Below are positions 1-11,187 of a stretch of DNA of 64,000 nt, piece by piece; positions within the stretch are counted from its first letter, which is position 1; every line of letters starts with the position of its first letter. The stretch is from Conoideocrella luteorostrata (taxonomy: Eukaryota > Ascomycota > Sordariomycetes > Hypocreales > Clavicipitaceae), in the NCBI GenBank assembly GCA_032433595.1, contig JASWJB010000094.1, forward strand, positions 1-64,000, given 5' to 3'. A program made the translations under genes and the position numbers. Under the pieces are notes generated by a model. The model saw only the letters and a list, made by a program, of their open reading frames with translations, was not told the origin of the DNA and searched no databases.

Positions 1-79
1 CCCCCCCCCCCCCGTTACCCGTTACCCTGATACACAGAAACCGCCAAAACCAACAATTCATTAACCACACAAAATCCAG

Positions 80-1016
80 CTCCTCCCGGTGATATCTGCC
101 CTCGTCTGGCTAGGCATGCTCCTCGGCATGCTTCTCCACTGGATCGTCGACACCCACCGCCGCCACTACTCGTCTATGGATAAGAACGCCTCGATCGCCT
201 ACATCAGCGACATTGGCGCCAGCGAACTCAAGCCCCTGTTCATTGCTGGCTCCTGTGTCACGGTCGTGACCCTCGACTTGGCATTTTTCGCAGAACGATG
301 GCTCCGGCACCGCGGGAGACTCGTGCGTAACCAATCGACTGGTGAACGAGCGCTGGTGTGGTTGAGCATCATCTGTGCGATTGGTGGTGCCGTTGGCTTA
401 ATATTACTGTCCATTTTCGATGTGGCCCATCATCAGAGGATGCATGACGGGTTCTTGCTGCTCTTTATCGGGGGGTATCTTCTCTCAGCCGTGTTCACCT
501 GCTGGGAATATCAGAGGCTAGGGATCAGTATGTCTACTCGCTACCTATTCAAACAACCCTCCCCTCCTTCTTCAACTCTAAGTGTGAACGCGCACATATA
601 TAGTAGACGAGAACAAGTAACTTCCAAAAGGAATATTATTGCGATGCTAACATGTCCCAGAAAACCGTGAACATCGCATCCTTCGCTCCTCTTTCTGGAT
701 CAAACTGACCTTCATTCTCGTCGAACTCGTCCTCGCCGTAGTCTTCGCATCAACTTCCTTTACGCATAACCGCAACGTAGCCGCCATATTCGAATGGATC
801 ATTGCCTTCATCTTCACGTTCTACGTTTTGTCCTTCATCCTCGACCTTCGTCCCGCTGTCCATACCAGAAGCCATTCAGCGCGATTCGAAAAGCCCGATG
901 ACGTCGAACTCGGCCACCAGTCCAATGGCAACGGCCGCACTGTTGTTGGAAATGGTGCAAATGGCAACGATCCAGCACCGGCATACATTGTTGATAGAAA
1001 TGCTGGGCATTTCTAA
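80..1016 (+). CDS. Frag1/DRAM/Sfk1-family membrane protein (5' partial)
   Basis: Polytopic membrane protein of the Frag1/DRAM/Sfk1 family. Yeast Sfk1 supports PI4-kinase Stt4 and plasma-membrane lipid organisation; that role here is inference. Exons are 80-527 and 661-1016, with donor GTATGT and branch point GCTAAC. Position 79 ends an acceptor AG, and the exon opens with LLPVISALVWLGMLLG, an internal hydrophobic segment of the family. The start codon therefore lies in an earlier exon at or beyond the left edge. The GTG at position 89 is not a credible start. Visible landmarks are a THRRHY loop, the conserved stretch AYISDIGASELKPLFIAG, further hydrophobic segments, and REHRILRSSFWIKLTFI directly after the intron. 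The last about 60 residues are a hydrophilic, Asn/Gly-rich cytosolic tail. The two exons join in frame and no frame break is seen. Confident on family, unsure of partner or function. Confidence 0.85.
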
Positions 1017-1616
1017 ATAATGCTTTGCGAAAAGGATACGAAGATTTCCGAGTGTGGTCAATAACTAGACTAGGAGGCGTATGTGTCTGAGGTCGCTTGA
1101 AGACTGGTTGCGGAAAGAGGAAGGTGGGACGTCTTCGACTTTGCAGAGTTTTTGCGATCAACGTGAATAATTATTGAAACATTAAAATTGGCGCTCTGGA
1201 TGGGAGAAGAGGGGTTATATACGTCTCAGCAAATCGCGCATAATTCAGGAGCTAAGCTCTCCACAAGAAGTTTATTAATGCAAACGGTACACAGCATGTC
1301 TTTATACGTATAAACTTAGCTTACTATTCTTTCTCACAAAAGACAAAAATTCCACCACACAGATTCGGGACATTAAGAGCTCCTTATCGAATGAAAATTA
1401 ATTCAACCCTCCCCTAGCGACATTTCTCCGCACGGTTTTGATATAGCATTATTTCGATACAGCACTTCCACATATTCCACTCTGGCCTGGATATCATACT
1501 GCTTCTCTTCATAGATTATCTCGTTTCATACATACCGGTCATACCAATGGCGTTCTATTGCCAGTCAATGACTGCCGAACATGTCACTCGCCACACGATC
1601 TCGTTTCTGGCCGTAT
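1017..1616. other. Convergent intergenic region
   Basis: Tail-to-tail spacer between the Sfk1-like gene and EIS1. It is AT-richer than the flanking exons and presumably holds both 3' UTRs and polyadenylation signals. I see no coding potential, repeat or RNA gene here. Confidence 0.6.
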
Positions 1617-4534
1617 CTATCGATCCATTTCTTCACGGAACCGAGAGTCGCGAGTTGGGCTGCTGCTGGTGCGAGCTACAGGATCCTGAATAGGTCGCGG
1701 AGGCTCGATGCTTGTTTTCCGACTCTGACGATCCTCTGCACCTGTCTCGTGCGTATCCTCACCATCGACCTTGCCTCCGAGTTCGCGCTCCTCCTCCAGT
1801 GGAGTGCTCATGGGGCTTACACCCTGAGAATCCCTGTCGGCATCATGCTGGGCCGAGTCTCTCCTGGTCTCGCCCTTGGCTCCTGTCTTCGTCTTAACAA
1901 CCCCGTGTCTTTCCTCATCAGTCTTTCCCGCAAGAGCAACATCATGCATACTCGTAGATCTGTTTTCAATGCTGACAGCGCTTCCATTACCGGTGGCATC
2001 CTTATCTTTCAATGAGGCACCGCCGAAGAAGCTGCGTCTCTTTCTGTCCTGCTCGCCAAATGACTTGCCCCGCGAGAAGCGGTTTTTGATCCAGCCCTTG
2101 ACTTTGGACGTTGGCGAGTTTGACCCTTCGGCTTTGCGTTGAGAAGGCCCGGCTGCCTCAACATTGGTATCAACTGTGGGGTGTTCGTCGGCCAAGACGG
2201 ACTCCTCGGCAGCCTCAGGCCGGCTTTCTCTGTCCCGTGTTGGTATTGCCTCGCCCTCGTTATCATGGTGAGAATCAGAAGCAGCCGTGGCAGCAGCGGG
2301 GCCGAGTTTAGACTTGCGCTTCTCATCCTTAGCGAGGCGCTTCTGCTCAGCTTTGGCAGCCTTTTCTTCGTCTTTTCTATGCTTTTCGTCTAACTTCTCT
2401 TGAAGCTTCTTGGCTTGTTGCTCTTGCTTCTCTTGTTCTAAAGTAGAGCACGTTAGCAAATACTCAATCCCAAAAGTAATGAAAACAACGTCAACTGACC
2501 CTTTGTCTTTTTCACGATGTCCTTGGCCTCTCGATCTCTGGTCTTTTGTTTTTCAGCCTCCTCACGTCTTGCCTGCTCTTCCAACTTGAGCACTTCCTGA
2601 CGTTCACGCTCAGTCTCGGCCTTGTCGTTGATATCGTCAAGAACAGGCTGAATTCGCTTCGAGGCAATATTATCAATCTCCTCCTGAGTCATATACATTC
2701 CTCCTCCGATATCAATCTTGCCCTTGTTTTCCGTGCGAGATTCATGCCGAGTTTGAGCAGCCTTTTGGGCCTTGGACTCCCAATCGGTAATCAAGCTAGG
2801 GTTAGCTCTTCCAGTTTCCTGATACACTTTCTCATCCATGCCGTGCAGACGGGCCTTAACATTGCGCTGGGCAGCAGCTAGGAGCACTTCACGATCCTTG
2901 TCTCTCTTTTCCCTATCTACCCGCGACAACTTGCTGGAAAACATGGACATCTGTTCGCGAATCTTAGCGGACTGCTCTTGATCACCCACTGAGTCATCGC
3001 TATCAGAGCCTCTGCGGCGAAGCTTGTTGATCATTGAATTTCGATTTTTGGGGCTCGTCTTCTCCTTGCCATAGTATTCCTGAAACTCACGACTCTGATG
3101 ATGTTCGTCATGCAGTTTGGCGAGACGTGCCTGAGCTTGTTTGTAAGCTGCATCTTGCAGGTTCACATATGGATTAGGTTGCGCCGCCTCAGATTCCTTA
3201 GCTTGTGCCCCTTTTGTCTGCTCGACCATAATCTGCTGTCGTGCATACATCTTCTTGGCCATCTCAACCGCGGACTGGTGGATCTTTTCATTGTAGGTGC
3301 GCTCATCGACTTCGGGTTTGACGGGAGGGTTGGCAGTAAACATGTTCCGCGTCATTGTTGTAACAGAAACGGCACCCACATCCTCCAACCCTGGCTTACC
3401 CTTCATTGATTGCCGATGGGCTAATGTAGCGCCATTGAGGGCGTTGGCGGCTGCGGCTGCTTCGGAGGCTTGAATATCCTTTACAGCAGTTGCAGAACCG
3501 GGACGGTTCATAGCACCTTTGGCAGCTGCCAGCGACTTATTTCCCGGAGGAGTCCGTGGCCTTTCAACCTTTTTCAAAGACTGGGATCGGTTCACATTAA
3601 AGGCCTGGGTTGCGGCGGAACTTCCGTGAGCCATGCTCAAAGGTTCCTCTGCGGCCGGTCGATTTGCGTGGAAAGCTTGGCTGGCAGCCGAGTTGCCCCA
3701 AGTGTCCTGAGATGGTCGGGATTTGACGGTGCTGGACACGGTGTTGGACTTCTTCAAAGCTGCGCCTGCAGAACCGACGGCGAGGAGTGCGGCCTTGTGA
3801 CCGTCAGACTGGGCCGACGGCTCCCATTGTGGTGACATCTTGTAGTCCTTGGCCAGGACAGCAGCAGCGGAGGCCGAAGATGATGGATCTGGCTTCCAAA
3901 GATCGACAGACTTCTGATTAGACCAGCCTAAGGACGCGGCGGCGCTGGCAGCGGCGCCGTCAGGTGCCAAGCCTGATGAAGGAAAGCTCGGCAAGCTGCG
4001 AGGGTCGGCGTACTTGATGCGACCGGAATTACTTTGAACTAAATTGGCAGAGCACAAAGAGGTGAGACGGTTAGCTGTAATTCAATTTCGGTTATTTACG
4101 GAGCACTAGCAGAAGTAAGAATGACACCGCAGGAAGGAGTTCTTCAGGATGTAGAATTTCTTGGAAGCAGCAGAAAGGATCGACCCGCATGAGGGAAATG
4201 CGAACAGCAAGACCAGACACCAGATACGGATGTTATCGACTGCCTGGCATCCGCCCAGACGGCAGCTGCGGCAATAGCTAGCTCAGTGACGGGGGAAGGA
4301 GCTGCAGTCAGTGAGAATGAGGCTAAGCCCACCAGACTTAACTTCGCAGTGGCCGCCAACTTTCTTCTTTCACCTTTAGTTGCTTCTTGTCGCTTGCTTC
4401 TGGACTCTCCATTCTGAATTTGCTAACAAGAGCTTGCACCCACGTATTCTTGCACATGTGCTCTGCGGCGGAGTATTGACTTTTGACTTACTTGAAGGGG
4501 GCGCCTGCTGCGCCGGTGTCTTTGCGGAGGCCAT
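1617..4534 (-). CDS. EIS1: Eisosome protein 1 (Eis1) family
   Basis: Fungal eisosome component of the cell cortex, associated with Pil1/Lsp1 membrane furrows. Proposed exons, in transcript order, are 4534-4492, an optional 4373-4221, 4038-2500 and 2437-1617. The start ATG at 4534 gives MASAKTPAQQAPPSS followed by donor GTAAGT. The third exon opens with QSNSGRIKYADPRSLPSFPS, typical of Pezizomycotina Eis1. It continues through the repeated LWKPDPSSSASAA-type and SPQWEPSAQSDGHKAALLA-type segments and the INDKAETERERQEVLKLEEQ coiled coil. The last intron (donor GTCAGT, branch TTGCTAAC) joins KKTKG to EQEKQEQQAKK in frame. The C-terminal half is charged and low-complexity, with KVKGWIKNRFSRGKSF and RSTSMHDVALAGK motifs. 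The 153-nt second exon keeps frame on both sides but its sequence is not clearly family-like, so it may be spurious or alternative. Length is about 851 residues with it and 800 without. Confidence 0.85.
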
Positions 4535-6965
4535 AGTAGTTAGGTGTTGTCTGCCTGCCTGGGTCTGTGGCTCTTCGCACCGCAGAATGTAGAGTGGGTC
4601 GAATGGCCAATTTGTCCCCAAATGTTGTGCTACAGACGACTGCCGATCGTTATTCGACGCGGAATAACGAGCCGTTTCTCAACGCCCAACCCGTTCGACC
4701 GTTGGCCACGAAATCGGTAAATACCTGCTGTGTTTGTCGTTGCTCGATTGATGCAGTTCGGTTGTTCGTTCAATCTCAAATATTGCCTTCTTTCGGCTGC
4801 TTCCGAGTGCGTGCTGTTTGCAAAGGTGGAGCGGCAGATCGGTTGTGACTGTCCTTGATCCTTTCTTGTCGCAGCGGAATATTGAAGCGATCTTCCAGGA
4901 TCCTCTGGCAGGTAAACAAGCAGGGGTATATTTGTAGTACCTCTATATTAGGTTAATCTTCTTCTGTCCAAAGAATATCGACGTATGAACCATACAGTGG
5001 AAGAAAAAGTCCAGTCTTTCGCTCTCACGGCGCAAAAGAAGGGAAGATCAAGGGTTTATCAACCTGGTTTTTTTGCAGATCGTGAGGATTCAAGCCTTAC
5101 AAAGCGGGCTTCAAGGTGGTTTTATTCCGACTTTTGGGAAATTAGATCGGACGGCACGAGCATCACCGACGACTACGCTAGTGAGTGATTCATGGACCAC
5201 CTCTAGCACTAAGAATTAGCAACTACACAAGCAATGGAGAAACAGTAGCCTGAATTTTGAATCCCTGGTCTGGGCTGGCGCTGGCGCTGGTGCACTTTCT
5301 ACCTAGAGCTGTTCGACTCGGTTCCAACCAGTTTGACCTTACCCCGGACGCGCTTGCTGCCGTGACGTCATGAAGACCCTCCGGCAGATCTGGGTGCATG
5401 GTGCTATGTATCAAGTTCGCGCTTGGCAATAAACCCTGCCTGTATTAGAAGAGTTGCATCCAATCTACCTACGCCGTCCTGATCAGCAAGTACAGCGTGC
5501 TTGCCGTAGGCAGCTCCGGCACAGGATCTTTATTGAACAATCGAATTTTGTTAGATCCCCCATCAGTCTGCCCAGAATTTGAGAACAACGACGAAGTACT
5601 ATGGGCTAAAAAGTATAGCTGCCCTGATTCTTTGGCCATATTACTTCACTTGGAACAAACTCTAGAGGACTCTTAACCTCAGGGCTGGTGATTTTTCACC
5701 GCGGTGTGCAGTATTCGACGCCTGCCACGACAAAAGTGAAATCAGCAGGCAAGCAGGGGAGTTCCGTTATTTCGTGGCGCCGTGGATTCGTCAAATCTGT
5801 GGCACTTGGCAGCAGCGTCAGTTCGTCAACGACATGGAACGCCCGGCCAAATACTTTACTGATGTGGGCCGCTTGGAACGGGTCTGGTGGAACCTGTCCA
5901 GATTGCTAGACTCGGGTCACCGTAGTCCCCGACCGAAGCTTCAAGTGTTTGTTTACCGGTTCCAATCAGAAGCCATTGAAGCTGATCGTTGTTGGCAGGT
6001 AGTTACCCAGCTGCCAACCTGAGAGCGCAATGTTGATTGATTCGTAGAAATGCACCTGAAGGATAACCGAAAGGGTAGTGGTACTCCATACTTTGGGGAA
6101 GACAATAACTACTAGTACGTACATCTTGTTGACAATTGTTCTAGTTTTTAGCTGCTAGAAACCAACCCGTCCGTTTTCATCCATGGGCTTCAAGAGTGCG
6201 TGCATATGGATGCCGGCATCGCTGAAAGAAGCTTTCCTAGCCACCAGAAATTGATGGATAGTAGTTATTATTCTCCCGCCTACGGGGTGCTCCATATAGT
6301 TGAATTGACTCTCTCTGAGCGTCAAACACCAAACAATGCGCTGCAATTGGAATGGTCTGATTCAGATGGGGTTACCGATGACGTAGTTTCTTGGCCCCGG
6401 TTGCTCCGCCAAGCTATAACAATGGGGCTTTGGCGAAGGTCGAATGGCCTGAATCCCCCAGCATCACCCCAGTCGCCGTAAGGAGTCTGCCGCTCCGCTG
6501 CACAGCCGCCCACGCATGTCCAGATACTTTTCTACTGTACGGAGTACTCCGTACTCCATCTGAAGTCTATTGATGCCTGCATAATTTGAATAACTGCGTA
6601 GCCTGTAATCTTTTGATGGTCCAATGCGATTGTTGTGATCGTCTCCTGTTGCTCCCCATGTCAATCTTGGACCCGAGGCCACTTGGGCCTGAAACTAGCA
6701 CGACGGAGTTGGGCAATCATGTTACGGCGATAGGAGCAGAAAAACCCGGGCCTTGCTTTGCTCTGCAGGGGCATGCAGGTGCATGACTGGGATAAATGCC
6801 AAGTTTGGGTTTGGGATGCCAACACCTGGGAAAACTGACGATATCCTCTGTTTACATTAAAAACAAACTTCGCCGCTCCTCAGTCAGGGCGTATGCGTCA
6901 ATTGTAGACTGATTGTCAAAAACTACGGATTACTTTCGCGCCGACTGACCTGTTCGCCCAAAGAG
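4535..6965. other. 2.4-kb divergent intergenic region
   Basis: Head-to-head promoter space between EIS1 and the tyrosine-phosphatase gene. Only short open frames are present, none with recognisable family sequence or coherent splice partners. It contains a perfect 16-bp palindrome, TACGGAGTACTCCGTA, at 6538-6553 (see findings). I see no RNA gene. Confidence 0.5.
6538..6553. repeat. Perfect 16-bp palindrome TACGGAGTACTCCGTA
   Basis: Self-complementary 16-mer made of TACGGAGTA and TACTCCGTA overlapping by two bases. The same nonamer recurs in other intergenic parts of the window (47 kb, 58-60 kb). A binding site or a dispersed repeat fragment are both possible. Confidence 0.7.
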
Positions 6966-8216
6966 ATGGCCCAACTTAACCAGCTGCAATGCGTGGCCAA
7001 CTTCAGAGACATTGGTCAAACAGTCAATCGTTATCTTGGCCAGAAGTAAGACGCAGTGTCTCCCATGTGCAAACAAGCCAGCAGACAACTTTATTCTGTT
7101 GATTGCGTACTGATGAAGTGGAACCTCGCATCTTAGACGAGTCCGCGAAGGCGTTATATTCCGTTCCGCAAGACCAGGTATAGCTTCTCCTTCTTTTCTT
7201 TCTTTCTTTCTTGTCCAACCAAGCGGCTCGAAGGCACAAAACGTCCTAATCATCTTTTCTAGACGATGCTTCCATAGAAGATAAAATACTGATCAGAGAC
7301 GAATGGGGCATCAAGACCATTATCGATCTCCGCACCAAGTACGCTTCAGTATACCATTCATTGCATAGCACACTAACAGACGTCTCCGACAGGACCGAGC
7401 TCATCAAACAGGCTGAGAGGTACCAGGAAGAAATCGGTGGTAATGGCTCGTCGTCTTGGTTTGCGCCAAAGTCAGAAATTCCTCGCATAGACGGCATACA
7501 TTACGACGAAATCAAAATCACCGGGCGATCGTTTGAAAGACATCTTGTTGGCCAACTGACGTGGTGGAGCTTCTTGTGAGTATCTCTGCTGGTGCGATGA
7601 CACGAAGTTTGTTTCTCTGACGTCTCCTCCGCTTAGCAAATTGATAGTCTTCTTCACCTTCGGCCATCGAGTAGACGCAGTCAAGCTCATCGCAACCGAA
7701 GTCATGCTACCGCGCGGCCTTCTCGGCTTGGGCGTTGACACAATTGATCACTCCGGGGCAGAAATTCGTCAGGCTCTTTCGTTGTATACATCGGCAAAGT
7801 CGATTCCGGTGTTGGTTCATTGCACGCAAGGCAAAGACCGGACGGGTAAGTAAATCAGATGCTACTTCTAGAGATGCGCAAATCAAGGCTTGCAAAATGG
7901 GAGTGCTGATACGAAACCACGTGCTGTCCTAGGCTTGATAGTTATTCTGATCTTGATGATTCTCGATGTATCACTTGATGCTATTGAGCATGACTACATT
8001 CTTACGGATGCCGCTCTGGCGGAGGAGCGGAATGAGAGACTGGCTGAGATTAGGCAAATAGGGCTGACGGACGACTGGGCAGCCACGTCTCCTGCTATGG
8101 TCACTGGTGTGCAGAAGCATTTACAGGCCAAGTACGGCGGCTTGCATGCCTACTTGGACGGTATCGGATTTGACTCAACCGAGAGAGCAAATCTACGGCA
8201 TTTGTTGATGTATTGA
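6966..8216 (+). CDS. Tyr_phosphatase-3-type protein tyrosine phosphatase
   Basis: Cysteine-dependent phosphatase of the fungal/bacterial 'tyrosine phosphatase family' type (PF13350-like). Six exons: 6966-7045, 7137-7177, 7263-7338, 7393-7575, 7637-7845 and 7933-8216; all junctions keep frame and give about 290 residues. The N-terminus has the family signature VANFRDIG, then VREGVIFRSARPD and KTIIDLRTK. The catalytic P-loop is HCTQGKDRTG near residues 187-196, with nucleophile Cys and phosphate-binding Arg in a CX5R arrangement. A general-acid region and a helical C-terminus (HLLMY end) follow. Substrate is unknown; relatives act on phosphotyrosine or phosphoinositides. The third intron lies between TIIDLRTK and TELIKQ. 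A (TTTC)n tract sits in intron 2. It converges with the methyltransferase gene only 88 bp downstream. No catalytic residue is missing. Confidence 0.85.
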
Positions 8217-8304
8217 TTCCTTTGACGTATGAACGTATCAAAAGATCAACAGGAATCGATGGCGTGCAAACTATTCGTCTCTATGGTGTGGTGAGGTCCA
8301 TTGT

Positions 8305-9599
8305 TTAATTCTTTCTAAATCGGCCTTGCAGCCAGCATCGATACATCTTAAGCTTCTCAGCTCGATTGACTAGAAGGCGTCTGTCAACCCCCAAGTTCTC
8401 GACCTCGAACTGGGGCAAGTCTGCCTTCATTGCGTCATCTGTGGCGACCTCGCCGGTCCAGATGGATGCCAGTTCGTCCTGGTCAAAGAAGTAGACACGA
8501 GTGCCGTCCCCTCTAATGTAAAAGTTCTCTTCTAGATAGCGCCCCTTGCGGAAGCGAACTTGGGCAAGATCTCCTCTTCCGTAGTCTCGGAAGCAGACCA
8601 AGCCACCCGGCTTTAGCACTCTATGCACGTTTCGAACAGCCTGTGCCCATTCTGTGGGTGACAGGGCAGAGAAAATGAACACCATAATGGCAACGTCTAC
8701 GGATTCTTCTTCAACATCAGGTGGGAGACTGTCCCCTGCGACATCCCACACATCAGCCTGCATGTGTTTAGTGTCGTACGCTTCATGATTGCGCATAACA
8801 TCTACAGCAGTCTTAGAGAAGTCACAAGCGTGAATCTTTAGTTTGGGATTCTTGTTGTTGGCAAGTACGGGAAATGCTGTGTTACCAGCGCCAGCGCCGA
8901 TCTCGAGTACTACCTTGGGCCCGGCATCTTGTTGAGTTACCTCGGCGAGGATAGGAAACTCCTGTTGGAGCCACTTGCGGTTTTTGAAGAAGTTTGCGGT
9001 GTTATTCTTGTAGAACTGGTTCCACCACTTGGCTGGGTTGCCATTAAACCTGCCTGCCCTCTGGAGTTAGCGCATAAACCAAGCAATTGAATGTATAACT
9101 GAGCAGAGAGCAAATAAGATTTTTGAACTGTGTAATCAGATGGGAGCGAAAGACTATTGAAGGTAAAGGTTTCATCAGTAGTTTCAGATGAACTATGCAT
9201 TGCTTGGTGATCATCATAACAACCAGGCAAGTGTTTGCCGTTGAACAAGTAATAAACACGATAAAAATGTCAAGCATGAGACTTACTCTTGTCAAAGTCA
9301 GAAACAGGAGACTGGCGCTGCATTTCAAACTGGCGTTCGGCGTATTTCTTGTATGCATCGTCTGTCTCAACGTGGTCCCAAGCATTGAACTCAAATACAT
9401 CGTCCTCTTCAGCCAAATAGCGACTTCCAAACTGAAAAGGATCTGTTCGCTTCAGGTTCTTAGCTGGATCGTGTGAACGATGCGCCGGTAGCTCTGCACT
9501 CGCATTATCGTTACGAGCAAGATCCAACTCGGCCATCTTCTTGAGAGTAGCTCTTGTGGTAGCATCCTCCCCATCAGGGAAACCACTTGTAGCAGCCAT
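8305..9599 (-). CDS. Trm140-like tRNA m3C32 methyltransferase
   Basis: SAM-dependent methyltransferase of the Trm140/ABP140-METTL2/6/8 group, which makes 3-methylcytidine at position 32 of tRNA-Thr/Ser in the cytosol. Two exons: 9599-9287 and 9053-8305, giving 353 residues. The intron has donor GTAAGT and branch GCTAAC; of three nearby AG acceptors only the last restores the family sequence SRFNGNPAKWWNQFYKNNT. The N-terminal exon carries KNLKRTDPFQFGSRYL and VFEFNAWDHVE, both typical. Motif I is VVLEIGAGAGN near residues 152-162; the downstream HRVLKPGGLVCFRDYGRGD and NFYIRGDGTRVYFF segments match the family. There is no actin-binding extension as in budding yeast Abp140, and no frameshift is needed. 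The start gives MAATSGFPDGEDATTR. It shares a promoter region with EMC2 on the other strand. Confidence 0.9.
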
Positions 9600-10035
9600 A
9601 ACCCCTATGCTATTGAAGAAGATGCAATCAACAGGTGCAGGATCCCTCTCGGGCTGGTGACCCTTTGTGGCTGATTCAGCTTCTTTAATAACGAGCGGAA
9701 GGATTTGTCGAACGAAGAAATTAACTCACGGACAGAAAAAATATCTAGCGAATGTTTCTCGGTCCGTTGGTGGAGTGAAAGACACAACTTGATTGGCCAC
9801 AGATGCTCGGCACGGATATTTGCGCCTTCCGCTTCAGACACTCACTGGCACTGACTGGTGCGCTGCGACAACTGAGCTTGTCAAGCACAGTCGTTCATAC
9901 TTCAACTTCTTGGCCATTGAAGAGGCGCCCCTTACCCGACGGTATATATTCCTTTGTAGAAACAGCAGGGAATAGCAGGCCAACTTGATCTTGTTCCTAA
10001 GAGCGCGTCAATCCAGTCTAATCCACCACTGAACC
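9600..10035. promoter_or_regulatory. Bidirectional promoter, TRM140-like / EMC2
   Basis: 436-bp divergent spacer between two housekeeping genes. No clear TATA box, repeat or uORF was identified. Confidence 0.5.
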
Positions 10036-11187
10036 ATGACGCAATCTCTCCTCCAGCCAGTGGGCAACCTCACCTCGGCCGAGACTCTGCAGCTCGCACA
10101 ACAAGCACCCGAGATATTGCGGAAAACCCCAAGAGCGTTCTCGAAATCGCCTCTAGCATCTTTCTTTTCAGTCACGGAGACCGCTGATACATGGACGATA
10201 TATGAAAACTTGATGATCACTTGTCTTCGAACCGGCGACGATGCAGCAGCAACAGAATGCTTGGAGAGAATTACTATCCGTTTCGGTGAAAAGCACGAAC
10301 GTGTTTTGGCACTGAAGGGCCTATTGAAAGAGGCCACGGCAACTAGTAACGCTGAATTACAAAAGATATTAGAGGAATACGAAACCGAGCTCAAAGAAAA
10401 TGATGCGAATATTGTAAGTTATTCGGTCGCAGTGACATGGGCACATTCTATTAAGCAAACCAACTGAAGTCGACGCAGCCTATTCTTAAGCGAAAGGTAG
10501 CTCTCCTTCGATCGATGGACAGACTTGTCGAAGCCGCGTCGGTATTAAATTCATTCCTTGACACTTGTCCCACGGATCCCGAAGCGTGGTCCGAATTGGC
10601 CGATATATACGTGTCGCAAGGACTATATGCCCAAGCTATATATGCATTGGAGGAAGTTCTTGTTCTCTCCCCCAATGCTTGGAACGCAAGTTATCTTCAT
10701 TGTTCGAATTTCAGTCAACCAATGAGAAATCTAACTCTAAAGATAGATGCAAGCCCGACTCGGTGAGGTCTCCTTAATGGCTGCTTCGAGCGCAACAGAA
10801 GGTGGACCCCTCAAACACTTCGCCGAGGCTGTCAAGCGTTTCTGCCGCAGTATAGAACTTTGCGATGATTACTTACGTGGTTACTACGGACTAAAGCTCG
10901 TATGTTGTCAAATTCTTGGTTTAATAGCTCGTTGTCTTACTGACTAAACCCGTTAGGTCACCGACAAGATTTTAGATAATGCGCCGAAGTCCAAAAAAGA
11001 TCCTGAAGGCTTTGCCCTTCCTAGTCAGGCCACTGTTGAGAGATTGAATCGAGTAGCTACCGATAAGCTGGCGGAGATCGTGCGTCGACATGGATCCAAC
11101 GAAAAGCTTTGGCAAGGTTACGATGCCGGTGAGATTTCAGCAGCCCGGGAGCTTTTGGACAGCTCATCTACAAAGGTTGTGAGGTAA
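10036..11187 (+). CDS. EMC2: ER membrane protein complex subunit 2
   Basis: TPR scaffold of the EMC, which inserts tail-anchored and polytopic proteins into the ER membrane; EMC2 faces the cytosol. Four exons: 10036-10413, 10479-10685, 10747-10899 and 10957-11187, giving 322 residues. The family pattern is clear: ALKGLLKEA, ILEEYETELKENDANI, PILKRKVALLRSM, DPEAWSELADIYVSQGLYAQA (with the TPR helix) and CDDYLRGYYGLKLV. Helical TPR units span roughly residues 60-240. Intron 2 begins with GCAAGT, so it is a GC-AG intron; it has branch CTAAC and ends TAG, and the flanks join as SPNAWN-MQARLGEVSL. No GT donor nearby restores the frame. The stop follows SSTKVVR. The start ATG is the first in-frame one and gives MTQSLLQPVGNL. 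Confidence 0.9.
10686..10746 (+). other. GC-AG intron in EMC2
   Basis: 61-nt intron with donor GCAAGT directly after codon AAC, branch point TCTAACTC and acceptor GATAG. Both flanking exons are in phase 0. This is the only non-GT donor needed for the gene models in this window. Confidence 0.75.

Noticed and set aside
1..60. Poly-C and repeated GTTACCC at the left edge as telomere-like sequence
   Set aside because: Not the TTAGGG/CCCTAA type expected in filamentous fungi, only two units, and it directly precedes a coding exon, so it is more likely intronic.
89..670. Complete 193-residue protein starting at 89
   Set aside because: The initiator would be GTG, the frame runs through a consensus donor (528) into an intron, and the family N-terminus is missing; it is the middle of a spliced gene cut by the window edge.
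5688..6022. Possible small gene between EIS1 and the phosphatase
   Set aside because: Two overlapping short frames, no signature and no plausible splice model.
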